Shown here: piece by piece, positions 1 to 7,904 of the stretch
How the letters are laid out: every line of letters begins with the position of its first letter
How positions within the stretch are numbered: the first letter of the stretch is position 1
Assembly (NCBI GenBank): GCA_023253295.1
Contig: JALRGZ010000078.1
Coordinates: 1-43,120 of the forward strand
Reading direction: 5' to 3'
DNA from: Flavobacterium sp.
Lineage (GTDB): Bacteria > Bacteroidota > Bacteroidia > Flavobacteriales > Flavobacteriaceae
DNA: 43,120 bases
Made by a program: the position numbers and the translations under genes
Notes under the pieces: model-generated
What the model was told of the DNA's origin: nothing
Seen by the model: only the letters and a program-made list of their open reading frames with translations
Database searches by the model: none

Positions 1-150
1 ATTAGAAAATCCAACCTCCTTAACTAAGTTAATTGTTTGCTCAAAATCTTCCTCGGTTTCACCAGGATATCCAACGATAAAATCACTGGAGAATTCAATA
101 TCAGGTCTGGCGCTTTTGAATTTGCCAATCAAATCTAAATAAAATTCCAT
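1..150 (-). pseudogene. miaB: MiaB-like fragment (foreign to the rest of the window)
   Basis: The minus strand is open for 50 codons from about 150 down to base 1 and reads as an internal piece of the radical-SAM tRNA methylthiotransferase MiaB. The run SSDFIVGYPGETEEDFEQT, preceded by an ARPDI segment, is the conserved stretch between the radical-SAM core and the TRAM domain in proteobacterial MiaB (E. coli has a very similar SSDFIVGFPGET segment). Bacteroidota MiaB proteins normally have a different, HSETEEDH-like sequence here. Upstream of about 150 the reading no longer resembles MiaB, and the other strand becomes dihydroorotase. No start, radical-SAM cysteine cluster or end is present. 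I read it as a piece of another genome joined at a contig edge; a real insertion is less likely. Confidence 0.7.
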
Positions 151-734
151 TGGAAGAAAAGAAAATTACAGCTGAGGTTTGTGTGCATCATTTGTGGTTT
201 ACTAATGATGATTATGCAACTAAAGGTAATTTTATCAAATGGAATCCGGCTGTTAAAACTGCTAAAGACAGAGATGCTTTATGGAAAGCATTGTTGGATG
301 ACAGAATTGATGTTATTGCTACCGATCATGCGCCTCATACATTAGAAGAGAAAAAACAATCGTATTTAAAAGCGCCATCAGGAGGGCCATTAGTGCAACA
401 CGCAGTGGTGGCAATGTTTGAAGCGCATCATCAGGGAAAAATTAGCGTAGAGAAAATTGTCGAAAAAATGTGTCACAATCCGGCTAAAATTTTCAAGATT
501 GAAAAACGTGGTTTTATCAAAGAAGGGTATTATGCTGATTTGGTTATTGTCAATGCAGGTTTGCCTTGGGGAGTAAAAAAAGAAAATATCTTTGCTAAAT
601 GCGGCTGGTCTCCATTTGAAGGATTTACATTTAAATCAAGAATTACGCATACTTTTGTAAACGGACAATTGGTATATAATGCTTTTAAAGTGAAAGATAT
701 TCGTGCAGGAAAAAGACTTTTATTTGATAGATAG
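150..734 (+). CDS. pyrC: Dihydroorotase, 5'-truncated
   Basis: This is the C-terminal part of a class I dihydroorotase (amidohydrolase fold), which interconverts N-carbamoyl-aspartate and dihydroorotate in cytosolic pyrimidine synthesis. Visible family landmarks are the EVCVHHLWF strand, KWNPAVK, and the metal/catalytic motif ATDHAPHT (residues about 58-65 of the visible frame), followed by the typical C-terminal amidohydrolase segment with YADLVIV. Only 194 codons are open, against roughly 420-450 in the family, so the N-terminal HxH metal-binding motif is missing. The frame is closed by TGA at 117-119, and the TTG at 150 is only the first usable codon after the break, not a credible start. 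The 3' end is intact and three bases separate it from the DUF4296 gene, suggesting one operon. The truncation coincides with the MiaB-like junction. Confidence 0.85.
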   Translation: MEEKKITAEVCVHHLWFTNDDYATKGNFIKWNPAVKTAKDRDALWKALLDDRIDVIATDHAPHTLEEKKQSYLKAPSGGPLVQHAVVAMFEAHHQGKISVEKIVEKMCHNPAKIFKIEKRGFIKEGYYADLVIVNAGLPWGVKKENIFAKCGWSPFEGFTFKSRITHTFVNGQLVYNAFKVKDIRAGKRLLFDR

Positions 735-737
735 AAA

Positions 738-1298
738 ATGAGGAAAACGGTTTCATTTTTAGTAATTATAATGTTGTTTTTGGGCTGCAAGGATGATGTG
801 GTTCAAAAGCCTGATCGCCTTATTGATAAAAAGGTTATGGAAAACATTATTTATGATTTATCGCTTATTGATGCGATAAAATATAATGAACCCAATACTA
901 CCGAAAATTATAAAGTAAATCCAAAAGAATTTATTTTTAGAAAATACAAAGTTGATAGTCTTCAATTTGCACAAAATAACATCTATTATGCGTCTGATTT
1001 TGAAGGATACAAAAGTATGTATGATAATGTTCTTAAACGAATAGATAGTAAAAAAGCAATTTTGGATTCTTTGATAAAAAAAGAAGTTAAAAGAGATTCT
1101 TTGAATCAGGTTAAAAAAAGAAGAATGGATTCTATTGCGAATGCTAAAAAAATAGCTTTAGCTAAGAAAGATTCTTTGAAAAAAGTGAAGAAAAAGGATT
1201 CTTTGCTTCTGTTGAAGAAAAAAAAGACAGTATCAAAGAAAGATTTGATGCAAACAAAAAAAGCTTTGGTTTTGAAAAACGGTAATGCTGTTAACTAA
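738..1298 (+). CDS. DUF4296 lipoprotein with lysine-rich tail
   Basis: The 186-residue product starts with a lipoprotein signal peptide (lipobox FLGC, Cys at about residue 17). A DUF4296 domain follows at about residues 25-110 (KVMENIIYDLSLIDAI and the RKYKVDSLQF segment). Residues about 110-180 are extremely Lys-rich with recurring KKDSL units and probably form a long, charged coiled coil. DUF4296 is a Bacteroidota family of unknown function, often next to dihydroorotase. The start is three bases after the pyrC stop. The 3' end overlaps the convergent epimerase gene by eight bases, the two stop codons lying inside each other's genes. The periplasmic or outer-membrane location is inferred from the lipobox. 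Confidence 0.85.
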   Translation: MRKTVSFLVIIMLFLGCKDDVVQKPDRLIDKKVMENIIYDLSLIDAIKYNEPNTTENYKVNPKEFIFRKYKVDSLQFAQNNIYYASDFEGYKSMYDNVLKRIDSKKAILDSLIKKEVKRDSLNQVKKRRMDSIANAKKIALAKKDSLKKVKKKDSLLLLKKKKTVSKKDLMQTKKALVLKNGNAVN

Positions 1299-2283
1299 CC
1301 GAAAAATTTTCTCTGATATATTGGTGTATATCTAAAAAAGAAGTTTGTAATGTAGTTTTGATTTTTTCATTCGAAAATTCTTTTGTGTTCAGAAAAGAAC
1401 AAACGGTATCTTTAGAGAGATTATTTTGTTTTTTGGTGAAGAAATTAAGCAGCCAATTGAATTTTAATAGGAGTCTCAATAGAAAAGGCTTGGCTTCAAT
1501 GCCAGGTCTTTTTACTTTTAAGGTGTCGGCTATGGAATCAAAGATGTCTTTAAAAATGATGTTTTGTCCAATAAGAATAAAACGTTCATTGCAAATGGTG
1601 CTCTCCATTAATTCAATCATAATTCGCACCACATCATCAACTGCCACAAAGGCTGTTTTTCCATAAGAGTAAAATAGTAAACCATCACTCACTTTTTTAA
1701 TTAATTGTCCGCTGCCTTGCTCTTCAAATCCTGGTCCAATGATAACTCCGGGATTTACAATGATTACTTTTAATCCCTCTTGTTGTGCGCGCCAAATTTC
1801 CATTTCGGCACCGTATTTTGAAATGGCATAATCACTGTGGTATTTCTCTGGATTCCATTCTGTTTCTTCTGTAATAATAGTTTCATGGGACGCCAAGTCT
1901 CCTAAGGCTGCTGTAGAACTTACATGGCATAATTTCTCGACTCCTTTGGCTAAACAAAAATTGACAATGTTGGCAGTGCCTTCAATGTTGATTTTGCGAA
2001 GTTTGTTCTCGTCTTTTGGGTCAAACGAAATGAAAGCAGCGCAATGATATACATGAGTAATATTGATAAAGGCGTGTTCCAAAGAAGGAATATCGAGAAT
2101 GTCGCCTTCAACCCATTCTATGGCATCAAATAAAGCTGATTTGTTGTAGTGTTGAAATAAGGATTTGGTTTTTTGAATCCCTTTTTCTTCACGATAAATG
2201 GCACGAACTTTTTCTCCATTTTCAATTAAATGAAGTAATAAATGGGCACCTACTAAACCTGTTCCTCCGGTAACTAAAATCAT
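1291..2283 (-). CDS. NAD-dependent epimerase/dehydratase (extended SDR)
   Basis: This is a 330-residue extended short-chain dehydrogenase/reductase. The N-terminal Rossmann motif TGGTGLVG (residues 5-12) binds NAD(P). The catalytic YxxxK is Y152/K156 in DYAISKYGAE, with a Ser pair at 122-123 in HVSSTAALG as the third active-site residue. The C-terminal substrate domain runs from about residue 175. Such proteins act on nucleotide sugars or on dihydroflavonol-like or steroid-like alcohols; the substrate cannot be told from sequence. The 3' end overlaps the convergent DUF4296 gene by eight bases. It is transcribed away from tyrS, and the 166-bp gap between them holds the tyrS promoter. Confidence 0.85.
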   Translation of the reverse strand: MILVTGGTGLVGAHLLLHLIENGEKVRAIYREEKGIQKTKSLFQHYNKSALFDAIEWVEGDILDIPSLEHAFINITHVYHCAAFISFDPKDENKLRKINIEGTANIVNFCLAKGVEKLCHVSSTAALGDLASHETIITEETEWNPEKYHSDYAISKYGAEMEIWRAQQEGLKVIIVNPGVIIGPGFEEQGSGQLIKKVSDGLLFYSYGKTAFVAVDDVVRIMIELMESTICNERFILIGQNIIFKDIFDSIADTLKVKRPGIEAKPFLLRLLLKFNWLLNFFTKKQNNLSKDTVCSFLNTKEFSNEKIKTTLQTSFLDIHQYIRENFSVS

Positions 2284-2389
2284 AAATGCAAATGTAGCAA
2301 TTTATCAATTTTATAAGGTAATAATTAGCTTTTTAGATATTTTTTTAAAATTGGTTCATTTTCAAATTTTCAAATTGTCTAATTAAAGT

Positions 2390-2397
2390 TATCTTTG
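2390..2397 (+). promoter_or_regulatory. Probable -7 promoter element of tyrS
   Basis: TATCTTTG matches the Bacteroidota -7 consensus TAnnTTTG exactly and lies 52 bp before the tyrS ATG. No convincing TTTG -33 element is seen at the usual distance. Confidence 0.55.
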
Positions 2398-2449
2398 CGC
2401 ACACGAAGCCGAAAAGGCTGTACTGATGAAAGTAAATTGATTAAAAAAG

Positions 2450-3742
2450 ATGAAAAATTTTATTGAAGAAGTAACTTGGAGAGGAATGCTCCACGATGTT
2501 ATGCCTGGCACCGAAGAACATTTGATGGAACAAATGCGTGTGGCGTATGTGGGGATTGACCCAACTGCCGATTCATTACATATAGGACACCTTGTAGGAG
2601 TTATGTTGCTGAAACATTTTCAGTTAGCAGGGCATAAACCATTAGCTTTAGTAGGTGGTGCAACGGGAATGATTGGAGATCCTTCCGGAAAATCCAACGA
2701 AAGAAATTTATTAGACGAAGCAACATTACGTCATAATCAGGAGGCGATTAAAGAACAATTGAGCCGTTTCCTGGACTTTACTTCAGATGCGCCAAATGCT
2801 GCTGAATTAGTGAATAACTACGACTGGATGAAGAATTTCTCTTTCTTAGACTTCATTCGTGATGTGGGGAAACACATTACAGTAAATTACATGATGGCTA
2901 AGGATTCAGTTAAGAAACGTTTGTCTTCTGAGTCTGCCGAAGGAATGTCATTTACTGAGTTTACTTACCAATTAGTTCAGGGATATGATTTCTTGCATTT
3001 GTACAAAGCTAAAAATTGTACGTTACAAATGGGAGGTAGCGACCAATGGGGAAATATAACTACAGGAACCGAATTAGTTCGTAGAATCGAAGCTGGTAAA
3101 GCTTATGCTTTGACTTGTCCGTTGATTACAAAAGCAGATGGAACTAAATTTGGTAAATCTGAAGGTGGAAACATCTGGTTAGATGCAACCAGAACTTCTC
3201 CATATAAGTTCTATCAATATTGGTTGAACACTTCGGATGTTGATGCTGAAAAATACATCAAGATTTTTACTTTCTTGTCTAAGGAAGAAATCGAAGATTT
3301 AACTGAAAAACACAGAGAAGCACCGCATTTAAGATTATTGCAGAAAAAATTGGCTGAGGAAATTACAATTATGGTTCACTCGGCAGAAGATTTAGAAAAT
3401 GCAATCAAAGCTTCCAATATTTTGTTTGGAAATTCTACTGCAGATGATTTGAAACAATTGAATGAGAAGACATTCTTAGAAGTTTTTGATGGTGTTCCTC
3501 AGGCGGAAATTGCAAAATCTGAAATTGAAGCAGGAATAGATATTGTGACTGTTTTAAATGAAAAAACAGGATTTATGAAATCGAATGGAGAAGCAAGACG
3601 TGCTTTGACTGCTAATTCTATTTCGGTAAACAGAGAGAAAGTAAAAGAAGATTTTGTGCTTTCTACACAAGATTTAATCAATAGCCAATTTGTATTGTTA
3701 CAAAGCGGAAAGAAAAATTATTTCGTGCTTAGAGTTGTCTAA
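2450..3742 (+). CDS. tyrS: Tyrosyl-tRNA synthetase
   Basis: This cytosolic class I aminoacyl-tRNA synthetase charges tRNA-Tyr. The 430-residue length is normal for the bacterial TyrS form. The HIGH signature is at residues 44-47 (LHIGHLVG) and the KMSKS-equivalent is KFGKS at about 233-237. The tyrosine pocket segments YDFLHLY and QMGGSDQWGN lie between them. The C-terminal ~65 residues (from about VLNEKTGFMKS, with EARRAL) form an S4-like RNA-binding domain. The ATG is chosen because it gives the canonical N-terminus and a promoter lies just upstream. The gene is monocistronic: it has its own promoter and is followed by a strong terminator. Confidence 0.97.
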   Translation: MKNFIEEVTWRGMLHDVMPGTEEHLMEQMRVAYVGIDPTADSLHIGHLVGVMLLKHFQLAGHKPLALVGGATGMIGDPSGKSNERNLLDEATLRHNQEAIKEQLSRFLDFTSDAPNAAELVNNYDWMKNFSFLDFIRDVGKHITVNYMMAKDSVKKRLSSESAEGMSFTEFTYQLVQGYDFLHLYKAKNCTLQMGGSDQWGNITTGTELVRRIEAGKAYALTCPLITKADGTKFGKSEGGNIWLDATRTSPYKFYQYWLNTSDVDAEKYIKIFTFLSKEEIEDLTEKHREAPHLRLLQKKLAEEITIMVHSAEDLENAIKASNILFGNSTADDLKQLNEKTFLEVFDGVPQAEIAKSEIEAGIDIVTVLNEKTGFMKSNGEARRALTANSISVNREKVKEDFVLSTQDLINSQFVLLQSGKKNYFVLRVV

Positions 3743-3770
3743 CAAGTTATAGATTTTCTAAATATATTTT

Positions 3771-3804
3771 AAAAACCTGACTATATAAAAGTAGTCAGGT
3801 TTTT
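3771..3804 (+). terminator. Rho-independent terminator after tyrS
   Basis: AAACCTGACTA pairs with TAGTCAGGTTT across an 8-nt loop and is followed by a T-run. The hairpin lies about 30 bp after the tyrS stop. Confidence 0.85.
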
Positions 3805-3827
3805 ATGCTTTTAGAAGTAAAGTTTTC

Positions 3828-3835
3828 TATTTTTG
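3828..3835 (+). promoter_or_regulatory. Possible -7 element for uxuA
   Basis: TATTTTTG fits TAnnTTTG and lies 46 bp before the uxuA start, just downstream of the tyrS terminator. In such AT-rich sequence a chance match is possible. Confidence 0.35.
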
Positions 3836-3881
3836 GGATTCAAGATTTTATTTGTAGTATACGCTATTAATTGAAAAAAAT

Positions 3882-5090
3882 ATGGAATTAAAAAAGACAC
3901 TGAGATGGTTTGGAGCAAAGGACCCTATTAGTTTGGCACAAATTAGACAAACTGGTGCTACTGGAATCGTTACGGCTTTGCATCATATTCCGAATGGTGA
4001 AATTTGGTCGGTAGAGGAGATTATGAAGGCCAAAAACAATATTGAATCCTATGGTCTTACTTGGGATGTTGTCGAGAGCTTGCCAGTTCATGAAGATATT
4101 AAGAAAGGAAAAGAAAGTCGTGATCAAATTATTGCCAATTATAAGGAAAGTGTCAAAAATTTAGGCCAATGTGGTATTACAACCATTTGCTATAATTTTA
4201 TGCCAGTTTTAGATTGGGCAAGAACTAATCTTAATTATACCTTGGAAAATGGTACGGTGGCTATGTATTTTGGAGCCGATTTATTCGCCGCTTTTGATCT
4301 GTTTATTTTAAACAGGCCCAATGCTTCAAAGGATTATACCAATGAACAGCTGAAAAAAGCCGAGGGAGTTTATAAAACATTAACCCCTGAAGAGGCGAAG
4401 AGTTTAGCCTATAATATAATAGTAGCTACTCAATCTTTTATTGATGGTGCAGTAGGAGAAGATGAAAAAGAGCCTATAGCTATCTTTTTGAAATTATTGG
4501 CAGAGTACGATGGAATCGATAAACATAAACTAAGAGAGCATTTTGCATATTTTCTAAAGGAAGTTATTCCCGTAGCAGAAGAATCTGGTGTGCGTTTGGC
4601 AGTTCATCCAGATGATCCTCCATTTCCATTATTAGGATTGCCTCGTATTGTGAGTACAGGAGAAGATTTTGAGTGGTTGTCAAAGGCTTGTCCTTCTTTG
4701 CATAACGGTATTACGTTTTGTACCGGTTCTTTAGGAGCAAGAAAAGATAATGCTCTTGCAGAAATTTTTCAAAAATATTCCGAGCGTGTTCATTTTCTTC
4801 ATTTGAGAAGCACAAAAATACTAGACAATGGTGATTTTTATGAAACCGAACATTTAGATCCTACAGTTGATTTGGCAGGAGTGATGAAAGCCATTGTTGA
4901 AGAACAATTACGAAGAAAAAACACCGGAAGAACCGATTATAATATCCCCATTCGTCCGGATCACGGACATAAAATGTTAGACGATTTCAATAGGAGCGGA
5001 AATCCTGGTTATCCTTTAATTGGTCGATTAAAAGGCTTGGCTGAATTGGCTGGACTTGAAGCTGGAATTCGTTTTATGGTGAATCAATAA
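3882..5090 (+). CDS. uxuA: Mannonate dehydratase
   Basis: UxuA dehydrates D-mannonate to 2-keto-3-deoxygluconate in glucuronate catabolism (cytosolic, metal dependent, TIM barrel of the xylose-isomerase-like superfamily). The 402-residue length is right for the family. Recognisable family segments are the N-terminal TLRWFGAKDPISL, CYNFMPVLDW, the VHPDDPPFPLLGLPR active-site loop, FCTGSLGA and the C-terminal RPDHGHKML. No other uronate gene (uxaC, uxuB, kdgK/kdgA or a transporter) is adjacent, so the rest of the pathway must be elsewhere. The gene stands alone between a terminator and a convergent gene that ends 21 bp away. Confidence 0.95.
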   Translation: MELKKTLRWFGAKDPISLAQIRQTGATGIVTALHHIPNGEIWSVEEIMKAKNNIESYGLTWDVVESLPVHEDIKKGKESRDQIIANYKESVKNLGQCGITTICYNFMPVLDWARTNLNYTLENGTVAMYFGADLFAAFDLFILNRPNASKDYTNEQLKKAEGVYKTLTPEEAKSLAYNIIVATQSFIDGAVGEDEKEPIAIFLKLLAEYDGIDKHKLREHFAYFLKEVIPVAEESGVRLAVHPDDPPFPLLGLPRIVSTGEDFEWLSKACPSLHNGITFCTGSLGARKDNALAEIFQKYSERVHFLHLRSTKILDNGDFYETEHLDPTVDLAGVMKAIVEEQLRRKNTGRTDYNIPIRPDHGHKMLDDFNRSGNPGYPLIGRLKGLAELAGLEAGIRFMVNQ

Positions 5091-5111
5091 CTGTAAGGTC
5101 GGAGAAATTAA

Positions 5112-6092
5112 TTAAACCACCATCAAATTACAACCACGTATATCTGAATTATCAAAACGTCCCAATACCTCGAAAGAGTTGTTGGGATATTTTTTGCCTA
5201 AATCCTGAGTGGCAATAAAAGAACAGGAATTAATGTTAGCCAAATCAATAACGTTGATTCCGCCTGTTTTTCCTTGTGGAATATAACTTAAGGCATCTTC
5301 GGTATCGCGAATAAGAATTTGCATCCACGAAGGGCATTCAAAGATTCCGTTTCCGAGAGAATAGGCTTGTGAAAGGAGTTCAGTCATGCCGTATTCTGAA
5401 TGAATAGCTGAAACTCCAAAACCCGAACACAATATTTCATGGAGTTCTTCCCGAATCATTTCCTTGCGTTTACCTTTCATGCCTCCGGTTTCCATGATAA
5501 TGGTATTTTGGAGTTCGAATTTTTGTTTTTCAATTAAATCCAATAAGGCATAAGTTACTCCTATTAAAATCACATTTTGTCCTGATTCGTCCAATTCGAT
5601 TAATTTTTTAATCAAATCATCGTGATTGTGAAGATAAAAACCGCTTTCAGGATGATTGGAGCATTTAATTAAATCTTCGACCATGTAAATTAGGGAAGAG
5701 CCTTCTCTTTCTAAATAAGATGGAAGTAAGGCCAAAACCACATAGTTCTCAATGTTGCCATAAAATTCTGAAAAGCCTTTTTGATAGCTTTCCTCATACA
5801 TTGTAACATCGGTTACGAGATGTTTACTTGTAATCATTCCTGTGGTTCCACTACTGGTAAAAGTTGTTTGTACAGGATTATTATTAGATAGAACAGTATG
5901 ACTTTTAAAAAACTGTATCGGTAAAAATGGAATTTTTTCTAATGATTTTACCTTTTGAACATCTGTTTTTAAGAAGTCGCAGAATTCACGATATACTAAG
6001 TTGTTTTCGTATTGAAAACGGAATACTTTTAAAGCTATTTTTTCAAATTGCTTTTGATTGGAAATCGTAAATATATCTGTAGCTGTAATCAA
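5112..6092 (-). CDS. LuxE/PaaK-like acyl-protein synthetase family protein
   Basis: The 326-residue protein belongs to the ANL-type adenylating superfamily, closest in pattern to LuxE acyl-protein synthetase. The phosphate-loop motif TFTSSGTTG is at about residues 77-85, an EYGMTELLSQAY motif matches the adenylation-domain A5 region, and ETGGMKGKRK precedes it. Flavobacterial members are usually annotated as acyltransferases and the substrate is unknown. Its length resembles LuxE (about 370 residues) rather than full PaaK (about 430), so part of the C-terminal domain is reduced. Activation of an acyl group by adenylation is inferred from the family. There is no luxC/luxD partner nearby. It ends convergently with uxuA. 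Confidence 0.7.
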   Translation of the reverse strand: MITATDIFTISNQKQFEKIALKVFRFQYENNLVYREFCDFLKTDVQKVKSLEKIPFLPIQFFKSHTVLSNNNPVQTTFTSSGTTGMITSKHLVTDVTMYEESYQKGFSEFYGNIENYVVLALLPSYLEREGSSLIYMVEDLIKCSNHPESGFYLHNHDDLIKKLIELDESGQNVILIGVTYALLDLIEKQKFELQNTIIMETGGMKGKRKEMIREELHEILCSGFGVSAIHSEYGMTELLSQAYSLGNGIFECPSWMQILIRDTEDALSYIPQGKTGGINVIDLANINSCSFIATQDLGKKYPNNSFEVLGRFDNSDIRGCNLMVV

Positions 6093-6140
6093 GAATTTTT
6101 TTGTACAAAGTTATGAATTAAATAGGTTTTTAAATAAATA

Positions 6141-6173
6141 AACAAAGCTTCAAATTGAGATTGAAGCTTTGTT
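6141..6173 (-). terminator. Terminator after the small type IX secreted protein
   Basis: A perfect 13-bp inverted repeat (AACAAAGCTTCAA / TTGAAGCTTTGTT) has a 7-nt loop. On the minus strand it lies just after the stop of the gene at 6189-6533 and is followed by a T-rich stretch. Confidence 0.75.
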
Positions 6174-6188
6174 GTTTTTTATTCGATA

Positions 6189-6533
6189 TTATCGTACAAT
6201 GAGTTTTCGGGTTGCTGAAGCATTCTGTTCTGTTATCTTAATAATATATACACCTGGTGCAAGATTAGAAATGTTCAGTTCTCTAGTATTTGTATTTAGA
6301 CGAGTCTGTAGTACCGTTTTCCCTAAAAGGTCAAAAATGATAATTTCTTTATCACTATCATTTTTTGTGGTAATATACACTTTGCCATTAGTAACAGGAT
6401 TTGGGTACAAACTCAAGCCTTCAATTATAGAGGGGGCATTTGGGTTAGATTGCTGCTTTACTTCTTGAGCTTTTAGACTCAAGGAGCAGAAAAAAACCAT
6501 TAAAAGAATACTATAAAAGTAGTTTTTTTTCAT
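6189..6533 (-). CDS. Small protein consisting almost only of a T9SS type A sorting domain
   Basis: This is a 114-residue secreted protein. A signal peptide covers about residues 1-22 (cleaved after LKA). A short linker of about 16 residues follows. A C-terminal type IX secretion sorting domain (Por_Secre_tail type A) occupies roughly residues 38-114: LSLYPNPVTNGKVYI, IIIFDLLGKTVLQT, LNISNLAPGVYIIKI and final KLIVR. These are the three conserved motifs of the family. There is essentially no cargo, which is odd for a domain that normally directs large enzymes or adhesins. It could be a small surface protein, a remnant of a larger gene, or a miniature with its own function. It is bounded by terminators on both sides and so is monocistronic. 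Confidence 0.8.
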   Translation of the reverse strand: MKKNYFYSILLMVFFCSLSLKAQEVKQQSNPNAPSIIEGLSLYPNPVTNGKVYITTKNDSDKEIIIFDLLGKTVLQTRLNTNTRELNISNLAPGVYIIKITEQNASATRKLIVR

Positions 6534-6580
6534 TAGCTTGATTTTGATTAGTAAATATACAAAAAATCAAATACTATACC

Positions 6581-6614
6581 AAAAAAAATGCCCTCCTGAA
6601 AAAGGAAGGCATTT
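6581..6614 (-). terminator. Terminator after the beta-helix lipoprotein gene
   Basis: On the minus strand a 12-bp stem (one G-U pair, 5-nt loop) is followed by a run of U. It lies 23 bp after the stop of the gene at 6637-7812. Confidence 0.85.
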
Positions 6615-6636
6615 ATAAAATATTAATTCTATTTTA

Positions 6637-7812
6637 TTAGATACTGAAATAGTTTGTCCAAGCAAATACAGAAGTATCAGCGCCAGTTGCTCCAGTTGCA
6701 GTTGCAGTAATTGTTCCTGTACTATTACCGAATACGTTGTTAGTAATATCTAAGTTAGTTCCCATTCCAGTGATAATTACTGAAGCAGTGTTAGCTGCAT
6801 CTCCTTTTGAGTCAGAGAAGTTAACAAAACCTTTAGTTGGAGCAGGAGCAGAAGTGCCTAATTTAGCTAAAGTGTTAGTCATAGTTACACCACTGTTTCT
6901 TCTGATTTTTACGAAACAATCTAAAGCTACAGTTGAGTTAGAGATAAGAGTGATATTTTTCAAGATAGGGTTAGATTGTCCAGCAGCGTTTGGAGTAGTT
7001 CCGTCTAGGTTACCGTCAGCCTCAACACCTCTAGGGTCAGAGGTTACATCATTGTAACCATACTCTCTGATAGCATATGCGTTGTCAATTGTTCCAGAGT
7101 ATCCTTGTGTCCAGTCAATCATATCGTCTTTAGCGTTTACGATAAGTAAGTTTTTAACATTAACTGTACCTCCGAAGAATTCTACTGCATCATCATCACC
7201 ATATTTACATACGATGTTTTCAACTGTAGTTCCACTACCTACTGAATAGAAAGTAAATCCGTTAAATTCTTGTTCACCGTTAATTCTTGCACCTGTGTAT
7301 TCTACAGTTACATATTTAAGTGTACCTGAGTTGTCATTAGCAATAGTTCCTCCATAAGTGATTTCACCAACCTCAGAAACTGAAGTACCGCCATTACAGA
7401 TAGGAGCTTTTCCAGTTAATACAATTCCTCCCCAGTCTCCAGATCTTGGGTTTCCAGAATTTGAAGTAAATAAGATTGGTTCTGTAGAAGTTCCTGTTGC
7501 GTCAATCATACCACCTTGTAATACTGCTACATAAACATCAGTTCCACCTGGTCTTGCTTTGAATGTAGATCCTGCTGCAATAGTTAATTTAGCACCATCT
7601 CTTACGATAAGAGCACCATCTAAAATGTACTCACCTTTTGGTAAAGATATATTACCATCTATTTCTCCTTTTAATGCTTCAGGGTTGTAGTCAGCATCTG
7701 TTAAAGATGAGATTACTCCGTCAGTATCTGACGTTGAATTGCTGTCATTAGAACAACTAGTTAAAGCTGCTGCAAACATTGAGAACAAAAGGATGTTTTT
7801 AATTGATTTCAT
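6637..7812 (-). CDS. Secreted beta-helix-like lipoprotein, probable phosphate-regulon member
   Basis: The 391-residue protein has a lipoprotein signal peptide with lipobox LTSC (Cys at about residue 20) and a Ser/Asn/Asp-rich linker. From about residue 50 it has irregular short strands rich in G, N, D, V and I (LPKGEYILDGALIVRDGAKL, GTFKAR-like turns, GDWGGIVLTG, VEYTGA, GTTVENIVCKYGDDDAVEF, GTVNVKNLLI), which suggest a right-handed parallel beta-helix. I do not recognise a defined family or catalytic motif. Paired outer-membrane receptor/beta-helix proteins occur in other Bacteroidota. It lies 92 bp downstream of the TonB receptor gene on the same strand. That gap contains an independent promoter with four 11-bp-spaced Pho-box-like heptamers. 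Cell-surface binding of a phosphorus-containing ligand with the receptor is inference. Confidence 0.8.
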   Translation of the reverse strand: MKSIKNILLFSMFAAALTSCSNDSNSTSDTDGVISSLTDADYNPEALKGEIDGNISLPKGEYILDGALIVRDGAKLTIAAGSTFKARPGGTDVYVAVLQGGMIDATGTSTEPILFTSNSGNPRSGDWGGIVLTGKAPICNGGTSVSEVGEITYGGTIANDNSGTLKYVTVEYTGARINGEQEFNGFTFYSVGSGTTVENIVCKYGDDDAVEFFGGTVNVKNLLIVNAKDDMIDWTQGYSGTIDNAYAIREYGYNDVTSDPRGVEADGNLDGTTPNAAGQSNPILKNITLISNSTVALDCFVKIRRNSGVTMTNTLAKLGTSAPAPTKGFVNFSDSKGDAANTASVIITGMGTNLDITNNVFGNSTGTITATATGATGADTSVFAWTNYFSI

Positions 7813-7848
7813 TTTTTTAATTTAATTTTAATTGTTTTTTATTTTTGA

Positions 7849-7904
7849 CAAACTTACTACTGGTTTGTTATTAAGGTGTTACCAAGTTGTTATTAGTATG
7901 CTAA
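7849..7904 (-). promoter_or_regulatory. Pho-box array and promoter of the beta-helix lipoprotein gene
   Basis: Read on the minus strand, heptamers TTAGCAT (7898-7904), ATAACAA (7887-7893), GTAACAC (7876-7882) and ATAACAA (7865-7871) are each exactly 11 bp apart (7-bp repeat, 4-bp spacer). Eight bases later comes TAAGTTTG (7849-7856), a perfect TAnnTTTG -7 element, 36 bp before the ATG. The 7+4 direct-repeat layout next to a -7 box is the geometry of the E. coli Pho box with a different heptamer sequence. Confidence 0.75.

Noticed and set aside
150..152. TTG as a real start of dihydroorotase
   Set aside because: It would omit the essential N-terminal metal-binding motif, and the protein matches the family interior from the first codons on, so the frame is simply cut.
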